From positions 1 through 7,524 of the forward strand of contig JAPLMH010000083.1 in the NCBI GenBank assembly GCA_026387135.1: a stretch of 7,524 nt of DNA, read 5' to 3'. Made by a program: the position numbers and the translations under genes. Positions 1-6,747 of this stretch are shown here, one piece after another. Position 1 is the stretch's first letter. Each line of letters opens with the position of its first letter. Origin of the DNA: Candidatus Omnitrophota bacterium. Lineage in GTDB: Bacteria > Omnitrophota > Gorgyraeia > 2-01-FULL-45-10. A model generated the notes under the pieces. It was not told the origin of the DNA and ran no database searches. It worked only from the letters and a program-made list of their open reading frames with translations.

Positions 1-626
1 TGGACATGTTCATAGATTCCGATCTGAAGGTATGTTCTGAAATATACCTGGAGATATCGCACAGCCTGCTATCTAAAGATTCCGATATAAAGAAGGTAAA
101 GAAGGTATATTCAAAGGATCAGGTCTTCGGGCAATGCAGGCTCTGGCTTGAAGAGCATCTTCCGGGCGTCGCTTTGATCGAGGTCGCAAGCACCGCAAAT
201 GCCGCTTCCATAGCTTCAAAAGAGAAGGGCGCGGCATGCATAGCCAGCTCTCTCGCGGCGGCCAAGTATAACCTTAAAGATCTCTATGACTCTATAGAAG
301 ACAGCGCCCATAACGTGACAAGGTTCCTGGTGATCGGCAGGACGGAAGCGAAGCAGACCAGGCATGACAAGACGTCCGCGATGTTCTCCCTTAAGGACAG
401 AGTGGGCGCGCTTCATGATATACTCATGCCTTTCAAAAAGTACAGGATAAATCTGACGAAGATAGAGTCCAGGCCGTCCAAGGTAAAGGCCTGGAAATAC
501 TACTTCTTCGTGGATATGGAGGGCCATCACCTTGATAAGAAGATATCCAATGCGCTCTCTATATTGAAAAAGAACACTACGTATCTAAAGATACTCGGCT
601 CGTATCCCGCAGCCGAAGTCATATAA
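1..626 (+). CDS. pheA: Prephenate dehydratase (P-protein), 3' part, cut by window start
   Basis: This is the C-terminal part of prephenate dehydratase, which converts prephenate to phenylpyruvate in cytosolic phenylalanine synthesis. The reading frame is open from the first base (whole codons from base 3), so the N-terminus lies outside the window; the Met codon at base 6 is internal (DMFIDSDLKVCSEI matches the family interior). Counting from that Met, the catalytic TRF motif is at residues 105-107 within NVTRFLVIGR, preceded by the family block around STANAASIA. A C-terminal ACT domain follows, with GALH (134-137) and ESRP (154-157), the phenylalanine-binding motifs, so feedback inhibition by phenylalanine is expected. 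About 150-160 N-terminal residues of a typical 355-380 aa P-protein are missing, including any chorismate mutase domain, so fusion to that domain cannot be judged. The next gene starts 11 nt after the stop, which fits an aromatic amino acid operon. Confidence 0.95.
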   Translation, partial: DMFIDSDLKVCSEIYLEISHSLLSKDSDIKKVKKVYSKDQVFGQCRLWLEEHLPGVALIEVASTANAASIASKEKGAACIASSLAAAKYNLKDLYDSIEDSAHNVTRFLVIGRTEAKQTRHDKTSAMFSLKDRVGALHDILMPFKKYRINLTKIESRPSKVKAWKYYFFVDMEGHHLDKKISNALSILKKNTTYLKILGSYPAAEVI

Positions 627-637
627 GGAAGATGTTT

Positions 638-1744
638 ATGGGTAAGATCGACAGGCTATTCCGTAAAGAGATAGAGGATATACCGGTATATATTCCCGGC
701 AAGCCCATCGAGGAAGTCGAGAGGATGCTGGGGCTAAAGCACATTATAAAGGTGGCCTCGAACGAGAACCCTCTAGGGCCTTCGCCGAAAGCCGTTTTGG
801 CGATGAAGAAGGCTTTGAAGGGCGTAAACCGTTATCCTGACGCGGCCTCATGGTATCTTAAGGCCAAGTTGTCGACGACCCTGAAGACAGAGATAGAGAG
901 GATCATTTGCGGGAACGGTTCGGATGAGATAATCATTCTCACGCTTAAAGCTTTCGCCGGCAAGGGCGACGAGGTCATCATAGCCAAGCCGACATTTTTG
1001 ATATACCAGGTCGCGGCCGGGATCGTGGGAGCGGATATAAAATTTGTGCCCTTGACTAAAGATCTCAAGTACGATCTTAAAGCGATGAAGAGGGCGATAA
1101 CAGACAAGACGAAGATCATATTTATAGCGAATCCCGATAATCCGGCCGGAACATATGTCACAAAGAGAGAGCTTGAGGAATTTTTTGACGGTCTGCCGGA
1201 GGATATCATAGTCTATCTTGATGAAGCTTATTATGAGCTGGCGAGTGATTTTTGCAGCGATTATCCCAACGGCCTCGATTATCTCGACAGGCCAAATCTT
1301 ATAGTGGCAAGGAGTTTCTCCAAGATCTATGGCCTAGCCGGATTAAGAGTGGGATACGGCGTGACGAGTGCCCGTATAGTGAGATACCTCGATAAGTATA
1401 GAGATCCTTTCAATGTCAATATACTGGCGCAGGTTGCCGCCACGGCCGCTCTGGACGATAAAGAGTTCGTTAAGAAGACCCTTAAAACCGTTAAAGAGGG
1501 AAAACAGTTCCTTTACGATGAGCTCGGCAAGATGGGGCTCGAGTACGTAAAGACCGCGACCAACTTTATGATGATAGATGTCAAAAGAGATTCTGTAAAG
1601 GTCTTTGAGAAGCTCATATGTAAGGGCGTCATAGTGCGCGACATGAAGGCGTGGGGTTACGATACGTTCATCCGCGTCAGCGTCGGTACGCGTGAAGAGA
1701 ATAAGATATTTATAGATACGCTTAAGAAGGTATTATCCAAATAG
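638..1744 (+). CDS. hisC: HisC-family class I PLP aminotransferase (histidinol-phosphate / aromatic)
   Basis: A 368-aa fold-type I PLP-dependent aminotransferase of the HisC family. Visible motifs are ASNENPLGPSP (40-50) near the N-terminus, GNGSDE (92-97) for cofactor phosphate binding, NPDNPAGT (165-172), YLDEAYYE with the pyridine-nitrogen Asp195, SFSKIYGLAGLRVGYG with Schiff-base Lys229, and FIRVSVG with the substrate-carboxylate Arg346. HisC enzymes make histidinol phosphate, but HisC can also transaminate phenylpyruvate and hydroxyphenylpyruvate, as in Bacillus subtilis. Lying between pheA and aroF, with no other his gene in view, it probably acts in the phenylalanine and tyrosine branches; prephenate transamination to arogenate is also possible. 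An in-frame ATG at 632 would add two residues, but GGAAG at 627-631 sits 6 nt before the ATG at 638 and directly abuts the one at 632, so 638 is preferred. Family is certain; substrate is inferred. Confidence 0.93.
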   Translation: MGKIDRLFRKEIEDIPVYIPGKPIEEVERMLGLKHIIKVASNENPLGPSPKAVLAMKKALKGVNRYPDAASWYLKAKLSTTLKTEIERIICGNGSDEIIILTLKAFAGKGDEVIIAKPTFLIYQVAAGIVGADIKFVPLTKDLKYDLKAMKRAITDKTKIIFIANPDNPAGTYVTKRELEEFFDGLPEDIIVYLDEAYYELASDFCSDYPNGLDYLDRPNLIVARSFSKIYGLAGLRVGYGVTSARIVRYLDKYRDPFNVNILAQVAATAALDDKEFVKKTLKTVKEGKQFLYDELGKMGLEYVKTATNFMMIDVKRDSVKVFEKLICKGVIVRDMKAWGYDTFIRVSVGTREENKIFIDTLKKVLSK

Positions 1745-1747
1745 GAG
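1743..1747 (+). promoter_or_regulatory. Ribosome binding site of aroF
   Basis: AGGAG begins within the TAG stop of the preceding aminotransferase gene and lies 7 nt upstream of the ATG at 1755. It is the best Shine-Dalgarno match in the plus-strand operon and fixes the aroF start. Its overlap with the upstream stop suggests coupling between the two genes. Confidence 0.75.
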
Positions 1748-1754
1748 TACACGC

Positions 1755-2771
1755 ATGATTATAGTAATGAGGTCCGGCGCAACAAAGAGAGAGATCGATC
1801 ACTTAATAGGAAAGGTGAAGAAGCTGGGGCTGAAGCCCTGGGTCTCGAGAGGCGTTGAGAGGACCATAGTAGGCGTCATAGGTGAAGAGGATGTTCTGCG
1901 GATACAGCCGCTCGAAGCTTTCGCGGGCGTAGAGAAGGTTCTGCCCATATTGAAGCCTTATAAATTAGCGTCCAGGGACTTCAAAAAGGAAGACAGCGTA
2001 ATAGATATAGGCTCCGGGGTAAAGGTCGGCGGCAAGCGTATAGTGGTGATGGCCGGTCCATGCTCGGTAGAGAATGAGAAACTCCTGATCGATATAGCAA
2101 AGCGTGTCAAGAAGTGCGGCGCTACAGTGTTGAGGGGAGGCGCCTTCAAACCTAGGACGTCTCCATATGCGTTCCAGGGCCTTGGCGTTAAGGGCCTAAA
2201 GTTTCTAGCCAATGCGAAGAAGGAGACGGGGCTTCCGATAGTTACAGAAGTCATGGATACGCGCGATGTCGAAGTGATAGCAAAGTACGCCGACATATTT
2301 CAGATAGGCGCCCGTAATATGCAGAACTTCAATCTTTTGAAAGAGGTGGGCAAGACCAAAAAGCCCGTACTCTTAAAGCGGGGCATGTCCAATACGATAA
2401 AAGAGCTCCTGATGTCCGCCGAGTATGTCCTCTCCGAGGGAAACTTTAATGTGATACTCTGCGAGAGAGGGATAAGGACTTTTGAGGACGCAACAAGATT
2501 CACGCTCGATATAAACGCGGTACCGGTGGTCAAGTCGCTGAGTCATCTTCCGATAATAGTCGATCCGTCGCACGCAACGGGTAAGTGGGGGCTCGTAGAG
2601 CCTTGCGCAAAGGCGGCGATCGCAGGGGGAGCGGACGGGCTTATAATAGAGGTCCATACCAAGCCGGAAGAGGCGATGTCGGACGGTGAGCAGTCATTAT
2701 TGCCGGAGAACTTTGAAAAACTGATGAAGGAAGTGGGGCGCGTTGCTGAGGCGGTCGATAGAGAGTTATAA
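1755..2771 (+). CDS. aroF: 3-deoxy-7-phosphoheptulonate (DAHP) synthase, type I-beta with N-terminal regulatory domain
   Basis: This 338-aa enzyme condenses phosphoenolpyruvate and erythrose 4-phosphate to DAHP, the first committed step of the shikimate pathway. Residues 1 to about 65 form a ferredoxin-like domain of the kind that makes the Thermotoga maritima enzyme sensitive to tyrosine and phenylalanine; the length equals that enzyme's as I recall it. The TIM-barrel catalytic domain follows, with MAGPCSVE (99-106), LRGGAFKPRTSPY (126-138), LLKRGMS (206-212), ILCERGIRTFE (234-244) and IVDPSHATG (268-276). The expected metal ligands are all present: Cys103, His273, Glu299 and Asp310, each one residue later than the T. 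maritima numbering I recall. The gene follows the aminotransferase by 10 nt and precedes tyrA by 2 nt. The gene symbol is also used for the E. coli type I-alpha enzyme, which is a different subfamily. Confidence 0.97.
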   Translation: MIIVMRSGATKREIDHLIGKVKKLGLKPWVSRGVERTIVGVIGEEDVLRIQPLEAFAGVEKVLPILKPYKLASRDFKKEDSVIDIGSGVKVGGKRIVVMAGPCSVENEKLLIDIAKRVKKCGATVLRGGAFKPRTSPYAFQGLGVKGLKFLANAKKETGLPIVTEVMDTRDVEVIAKYADIFQIGARNMQNFNLLKEVGKTKKPVLLKRGMSNTIKELLMSAEYVLSEGNFNVILCERGIRTFEDATRFTLDINAVPVVKSLSHLPIIVDPSHATGKWGLVEPCAKAAIAGGADGLIIEVHTKPEEAMSDGEQSLLPENFEKLMKEVGRVAEAVDREL

Positions 2772-2773
2772 AT

Positions 2774-3637
2774 ATGGCTCGATTTAAAAAAATTACTATA
2801 ATCGGAGTGGGGTTGATAGGAGGCTCGATAGGCCTTGCTGTAAGGAAGAGAAGACTCGCCCGAGAAGTTGTGGGCGTCTTCAGGCGTGAATCTACGCTTA
2901 AGAAGGCGCTAAAATGCAACGCCGTAGATAAAGCGACCATCTTCATCGAGGGTGGTGTAAAAGGCGCGGACCTGATCATAGTGGCTTCACCCGTGCACTC
3001 GATACCGAAGATCGTAAAGACCGCGGCGAAGTATGCCAAAGAGGGCGCTATCATTACCGATGCCGGCAGCACAAAGGCCTGGATAGTAGGTTCGGTGGAG
3101 AAGAGCCTAAGGAAGGGAAGGATTCATTTTGTGGGTTCGCACCCTATGGCCGGTTCCGAACATGCCGGCGTTGAGTACGCAAGGGCTGACCTATTCGAAA
3201 AGGCGCCCTGCATTGTCACAAAAACAGCGGCGACTGACAGGACCAGCTTAAATAGAGTGATAAAGTTCTGGAGCTCCCTTGGGGCGATAGTTAAAGTAAT
3301 GAGCCCGGCCGCGCATGACAGGTCCGTATCTTTGATAAGCCACTTGCCTCACATAGTCGCGTTCGGCCTAGCCGGCTCGGTACCGCTAAAGGAACTTCAA
3401 TATGCGGCCGAGGGGTTTAAGGATACCACGCGCGTCGCTTCAAGCGATCCTGAGCTCTGGGCAGATATATTTTTAACGAATAGAAGAGAGATCCTGAAAG
3501 CAGGACGCTTCTTTGAGGAGTACTATAAGGGTATTCTTAAGGCGATATCGAAAGGCGATCACTCCAAAACGGTCAACTTTTTGAAGAGGGCCAAATCAAA
3601 GAGAGATGCGCTCACCTATGGGAAAGAAAGCGTCTAA
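2774..3637 (+). CDS. tyrA: Prephenate (or arogenate) dehydrogenase
   Basis: This 287-aa TyrA oxidatively decarboxylates prephenate to 4-hydroxyphenylpyruvate, or arogenate to tyrosine. The N-terminal Rossmann domain opens with the dinucleotide motif GVGLIGGS (Gly11, Gly13, Gly16). The second strand ends GVFRREST (34-41): Phe36-Arg37-Arg38 stands where NAD-using enzymes normally carry an acidic residue, suggesting NADP. Catalytic-type motifs follow: GSHPMAGSEHAG (121-132) with His123, SLISHLPHIVAFGLA, and GFKDTTRVASSDPELW in the helical C-terminal dimerisation domain. No ACT or chorismate mutase domain is attached, so any feedback control would act elsewhere. The start lies 2 nt after the aroF stop, with a partial Shine-Dalgarno AGAGAG (2760-2765). 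The 3' end overlaps cmk by 32 nt. Substrate preference cannot be read from sequence alone. Confidence 0.95.
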   Translation: MARFKKITIIGVGLIGGSIGLAVRKRRLAREVVGVFRRESTLKKALKCNAVDKATIFIEGGVKGADLIIVASPVHSIPKIVKTAAKYAKEGAIITDAGSTKAWIVGSVEKSLRKGRIHFVGSHPMAGSEHAGVEYARADLFEKAPCIVTKTAATDRTSLNRVIKFWSSLGAIVKVMSPAAHDRSVSLISHLPHIVAFGLAGSVPLKELQYAAEGFKDTTRVASSDPELWADIFLTNRREILKAGRFFEEYYKGILKAISKGDHSKTVNFLKRAKSKRDALTYGKESV

Positions 3638-4295
3638 GCCTTTGATCATAGCCATAGACGGGCCGGCCGGCAGCGGCAAGAGCACCGTCTCAAAAATAGT
3701 AGCTAAGAAACTCGCTCTTTTATATATAGATACAGGCGCCATGTACAGGGCCCTCACTCTTAAGGCGATGAGGCAAGGGATCGATCTAGAGGATGAGGAC
3801 GTCCTGGTATCTTTGGCCCGGAATACCAAGATAGGCTTGGAAGAGAAGGATAAGCTTCACGTGCTCCTGGATGGCGAGGATGTAAGCCTTGCGATCAGGA
3901 CGCCTGACGTTACCGCGAATGTGAAGCATATAGCGCGCGTTCCAGGCGTGCGCCACGAGATGGTGGCGCTCCAGCGCTCGATCGCCAACAAAGACGGCGG
4001 CGCCATTCTCGAGGGCAGGGATATCGGCACCGTAGTATTTCCCAATGCCGACTATAAGTTCTATCTGGACGCCAGTCCCCAGGAGAGGGCGAAGAGGCGC
4101 TGTAAGGAATTGATCGAGTCGGGCCAGATTGTAAACGAGAGCGGCGTAAAAAAAGATATTTTGATGAGAGACGACTCCGACATGAATCGAAGCGTAGGGG
4201 CGTTGAAAAAATGCGATGACGCCATCTTTATCGATACGACCGGACTTTCGATAGACGGAGTCACCGAGAAGATATTAAGCTATATATGCGCCTAA
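3606..4295 (+). CDS. cmk: Cytidylate kinase (CMP/dCMP kinase)
   Basis: This cytosolic kinase phosphorylates CMP and dCMP from ATP, feeding CTP and dCTP pools. With the start at 3606 it has 229 residues, normal for the family. The P-loop is GPAGSGKST (19-27). It is followed by YIDTGAMYRAL (40-50), the CMP-binding IRTPDVT (98-104), EGRDIGTVVFP (136-146), and the lid/Arg motif RDDSDMNR (188-195), ending in DTTGLSIDGVTEKIL, a typical Cmk C-terminus. An ATG at 3618 would shorten it by four residues; neither start has a good Shine-Dalgarno, since AGAGAG at 3600-3605 abuts the first and is 12 nt from the second. Both starts lie inside tyrA, so translation probably depends on coupling. In many bacteria aroA sits between tyrA and cmk or just before cmk; it is absent here. 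Confidence 0.96.
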   Translation: MRSPMGKKASKPLIIAIDGPAGSGKSTVSKIVAKKLALLYIDTGAMYRALTLKAMRQGIDLEDEDVLVSLARNTKIGLEEKDKLHVLLDGEDVSLAIRTPDVTANVKHIARVPGVRHEMVALQRSIANKDGGAILEGRDIGTVVFPNADYKFYLDASPQERAKRRCKELIESGQIVNESGVKKDILMRDDSDMNRSVGALKKCDDAIFIDTTGLSIDGVTEKILSYICA

Positions 4296-5134
4296 AGTTA
4301 GCAAAAAAGGTGGGTTTCTGCTTTGGGGTAAGGCGCGCCGTGAAGATGGCCGAAGAAGTATTGAAGAAGGAAGGCAGGGCCAATTCCCTCGGATCCATAA
4401 TTCATAATAAGCAGGTCGTCGAGGACCTCTCGGCAAGAGGCTTGAAAGTTATAAAGAGTATAGATGACGCCGATAGCGGCGTATTGATAATATCGTCTCA
4501 CGGAATAAGTCCGCATCTATCTGGTGAGATCTTGAAACGTTCTTTGAAGCTGGTAGATACCACATGCCCTTTCGTGAGAAATGCGCAGAAGACAGCGCGT
4601 TCTCTGGGCGAAGATGGGTATACCGTCATAATAGTCGGGGATGTCAATCATCCCGAAGTTAAAGCGCTTTACGATTTTGCCGGTAAGCTTGCTCATGTGG
4701 TGAAGGATGCCCTGGGTCTAAAGGCTTTAAAATTAAAGCCTAACATAGAGATAGGCGTCTTGTCGCAGACGACGCAATCGATGGATAATTTCCTGAACGT
4801 CGTGAAGGCGATAATAGACGCCAAGCCGAAGAACTTGAAGGTATTCAATACAATATGCCGGGACGCCCAGGTGAGACAGGCCGCCGCGCGTGACATATCG
4901 GGCGAGGTAGAGCTGATGCTTGTAGTGGGCGGGAAGAACAGCGCCAATACTAAAAGATTGTTTGAGGTATGTAAGAATACCCTCCGTAAATCTTATCTCA
5001 TAGAGACGGAGGGCGATCTGAAGAGTCAGTGGTTTAAAGGTGTTTCAGTGGTAGGCATCACAAGCGGTGCATCGACCCAAAGTGTTAAAATCATCCGTCG
5101 TAAAAAACGGACAAGAAAGGAAGGTTGCAAATAG
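4286..5134 (+). CDS. ispH: 4-hydroxy-3-methylbut-2-enyl diphosphate reductase
   Basis: IspH (LytB) is the [4Fe-4S] enzyme that reduces HMBPP to IPP and DMAPP, the last step of the MEP isoprenoid pathway. The protein has 282 residues. The three cluster cysteines are present: Cys12 in GFCFGVRRA, Cys94 in DTTCPFV and Cys191 in NTICRDAQ. Substrate-pocket residues are also present: His40 (IIHNKQVV), His72 (SHGIS), His122 and Glu124 (HPEV), the Thr pair in SQTTQS, and GGKNSANT. Oddities are Ser70 where most homologues have Arg before the SHG motif, GASTQ where GASTP is usual, and a basic tail (IIRRKKRTRKEGCK). The ATG overlaps the end of cmk by 10 nt and has no Shine-Dalgarno, so reinitiation after cmk is likely. 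The stop is in the same frame as the rpsA start, one codon apart. Key residues suggest an active enzyme. Confidence 0.96.
   Translation: MRLKLAKKVGFCFGVRRAVKMAEEVLKKEGRANSLGSIIHNKQVVEDLSARGLKVIKSIDDADSGVLIISSHGISPHLSGEILKRSLKLVDTTCPFVRNAQKTARSLGEDGYTVIIVGDVNHPEVKALYDFAGKLAHVVKDALGLKALKLKPNIEIGVLSQTTQSMDNFLNVVKAIIDAKPKNLKVFNTICRDAQVRQAAARDISGEVELMLVVGGKNSANTKRLFEVCKNTLRKSYLIETEGDLKSQWFKGVSVVGITSGASTQSVKIIRRKKRTRKEGCK
4980..5013 (+). repeat. 8-bp perfect inverted repeat in the 3' part of ispH
   Basis: CCCTCCGT at 4980-4987 is matched exactly by ACGGAGGG at 5006-5013, with an 18-nt A/T-rich loop. The right arm contains a Shine-Dalgarno-like GGAGG. The repeat ends 124 nt before the rpsA start codon. 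It could form an RNA hairpin in the ispH-rpsA message, but it lies in coding sequence and may be chance. Confidence 0.4.
5117..5124 (+). promoter_or_regulatory. Probable, unusually distant ribosome binding site of rpsA
   Basis: AAGGAAGG lies in the last codons of ispH, 13 nt before the ATG at 5138. That is further than the usual 5-9 nt. No closer purine-rich Shine-Dalgarno exists, and the N-terminal sequence starting at 5138 is normal for S1. In E. coli rpsA also lacks a strong Shine-Dalgarno and is autoregulated by S1, so a weak site here is plausible. A small hairpin, TCCGT/ACGGA (5094-5098 and 5107-5111), sits just upstream of it. Confidence 0.45.
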
Positions 5135-5137
5135 TAC

Positions 5138-6742
5138 ATGGCAAAAGAGAAGAACAACATCGAAGTAGAAAATACTGATAAAGAGGAGGTATACGTAAGC
5201 GAATTCGAAAAACTCTACAAAGAATCCATAAAGAGTTTCAACAACGGAGAGATAGTAACCGGCAAGATCGTTGCGATCACTTCCAAGGAAGTCGTCGTAG
5301 ACATCGGCTATAAATCGGAAGGCGCCATAGCTATTTCGGAGTTCTCGGACCCTGACGCGCTTAAGATAGGTGACGACGTGGAAGTTTACTTGGAATCCAA
5401 GGAAGACGAGAACGGCATGGTAGTGCTGTCAAAGCAGAAGGCCGAGCGCGCCGTTGGTTGGGATATGGTCATATCCAGATACGGCGAAGGCGACGTGATA
5501 GACGGCAAGGTTACCAAGAAGGTAAAGGGCGGATTCATGGTCGACATAGGCGTGGAGGCATTCCTGCCGGCAAGCCAGGCCGCTTTAAAGACGTTTGGCA
5601 ATTTAAACCAGATGGTAGGCCAGGCCTTCCCGTTCAAGATCATCAAGATAAATAAGCCGCGCAAGAATATCGTCGTCTCAAGAAAAGACGCTATGCAGCA
5701 GCAGAAGGACGAAGACAAGAAGAAGGTCTTCGAGACCCTGCAGAAGGGCACTCTCATAAGCGGCATAGTGAGGAATATAACCGACTTCGGCGCTTTTGTG
5801 GAGATAAATGCCGGCATAATCGGGTTATTGCATATAACCGATATGAGCTGGGGCAGGGTATCTCATCCGAGTGAAGTCCTTGCTATAGGCGACACTATAG
5901 ACATTATGGTATTGGATTTTGACCCCAACAGCATGAAAGTATCGTTAGGGCTAAAACAGAAGACGCCGAATCCGTGGGAGACCGTGGATACGAAATATCC
6001 GGCCGGGACCAAGGTGAAGGGGACGGTAGTAAATCTCATGCCTTACGGCGCATTTGTTGAGCTGGAAAAGGGCGTCGAGGGGTTGCTGCACATCTCTGAG
6101 TTGTCCTGGACGAAGAAGTATAATCACCCCAATGAAATGCTCGCTATAGGAGACAGGATAGAGGCGCAGGTTTTGGATGTGGACAAAGCCAACCGCAAGA
6201 TATCCCTGGGTCTTAAGCAGCTTGAATCGAACCCGTGGGTGGACGTTGACGCAAAGTATCCGGTCGGCACTAAGGTCAAAGGCAAGATCAGGAACCTTAC
6301 TGATTACGGAGCTTTCGTTGAGCTCGAGGATGGCATAGATGGCCTGGTACACGTCTCGGATATATCGTGGACGAAGAGGATAGGCCACCCCAAGGACGTC
6401 TTCAAAAAAGGCGAGAAGATCGAGGCTGTCGTGCTGGCAGTGGATTCGATCAACAGAAAGATATCTCTAGGCGTAAGACAGTTGAGCGCCGATCCGTGGG
6501 ATGAGATCGCGGGTAAATACGCACCTGACAGCCAGATGCCGGGCAAGGTGACAAAGATCGCGAACTTCGGGTTATTTGTGGAGATATCTCCTGACCTAGA
6601 AGGATTAGCTCATATCTCCGAGATAAATTTAGCTGAAGGCGATAAACTGGAAGAGAAATTTAAAGTAGGGGATGAGCTTAAGGTTAAAGTGGTAAAGGTC
6701 GATTCTGTAACTCACAAGATAGCGCTATCGCTGAAAGTGTAG
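5138..6742 (+). CDS. rpsA: 30S ribosomal protein S1, six S1 domains
   Basis: S1 binds mRNA at the 30S subunit and helps start translation on messages with weak or structured start regions. The 534-aa protein has six OB-fold S1 domains at about residues 37-103, 118-184, 203-273, 288-360, 375-447 and 464-533, the same layout as the 557-aa E. coli protein. As in E. coli, the first two domains are diverged (in E. coli they mediate ribosome binding) and domains 3-6 carry the RNA-binding signature, for example ITDFGAFVEI, LMPYGAFVELE and LTDYGAFVELEDG followed by GLLHI or GLVHV. A charged linker (MQQQKDEDKKKVFE, 186-199) separates domains 2 and 3. The start is 3 nt after the ispH stop in the same reading frame. 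The stop lies 5 nt from that of the convergent DUF2148 gene, with no intrinsic terminator between. Confidence 0.97.
   Translation: MAKEKNNIEVENTDKEEVYVSEFEKLYKESIKSFNNGEIVTGKIVAITSKEVVVDIGYKSEGAIAISEFSDPDALKIGDDVEVYLESKEDENGMVVLSKQKAERAVGWDMVISRYGEGDVIDGKVTKKVKGGFMVDIGVEAFLPASQAALKTFGNLNQMVGQAFPFKIIKINKPRKNIVVSRKDAMQQQKDEDKKKVFETLQKGTLISGIVRNITDFGAFVEINAGIIGLLHITDMSWGRVSHPSEVLAIGDTIDIMVLDFDPNSMKVSLGLKQKTPNPWETVDTKYPAGTKVKGTVVNLMPYGAFVELEKGVEGLLHISELSWTKKYNHPNEMLAIGDRIEAQVLDVDKANRKISLGLKQLESNPWVDVDAKYPVGTKVKGKIRNLTDYGAFVELEDGIDGLVHVSDISWTKRIGHPKDVFKKGEKIEAVVLAVDSINRKISLGVRQLSADPWDEIAGKYAPDSQMPGKVTKIANFGLFVEISPDLEGLAHISEINLAEGDKLEEKFKVGDELKVKVVKVDSVTHKIALSLKV
5744..6736 (+). repeat. Tandem S1-domain repeat array in rpsA (domains 3-6)
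   Basis: The four C-terminal S1 domains repeat with a near-exact period of 87 residues (261 bp). The inter-domain Pro-Trp pairs end at Trp280, Trp367 and Trp454, exactly 87 apart, and the DFGAF/PYGAF/DYGAF/NFGLF motifs begin at residues 216, 302, 389 and 476. The linkers between domains 3-4 and 4-5 are the most alike (KYPAGTKVKG and KYPVGTKVKG). This is the normal S1 architecture. Confidence 0.85.
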
Positions 6743-6747
6743 AATAG

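Noticed and set aside
632..640. ATG at 632 as the aminotransferase start
   Set aside because: The GGAAG motif abuts this codon but is well spaced for the in-frame ATG at 638.
5181..5190. AAGAGGAGGT, a near-perfect Shine-Dalgarno inside rpsA
   Set aside because: No ATG, GTG or TTG follows at suitable spacing, and the bases simply encode Lys-Glu-Glu-Val.
5458..5655. Plus-strand frame of 65 codons inside rpsA, rich in Arg and Gly
   Set aside because: It is out of frame within S1 domain 2, has no ribosome binding site and no family resemblance.
5386..5817. Minus-strand open frame of about 143 codons opposite rpsA
   Set aside because: It lies wholly antisense to an unambiguous S1 gene and its translation shows no recognisable domain; it is a shadow of plus-strand codon bias. 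The same applies to the frames at 5951-6388 and 2641-3072.
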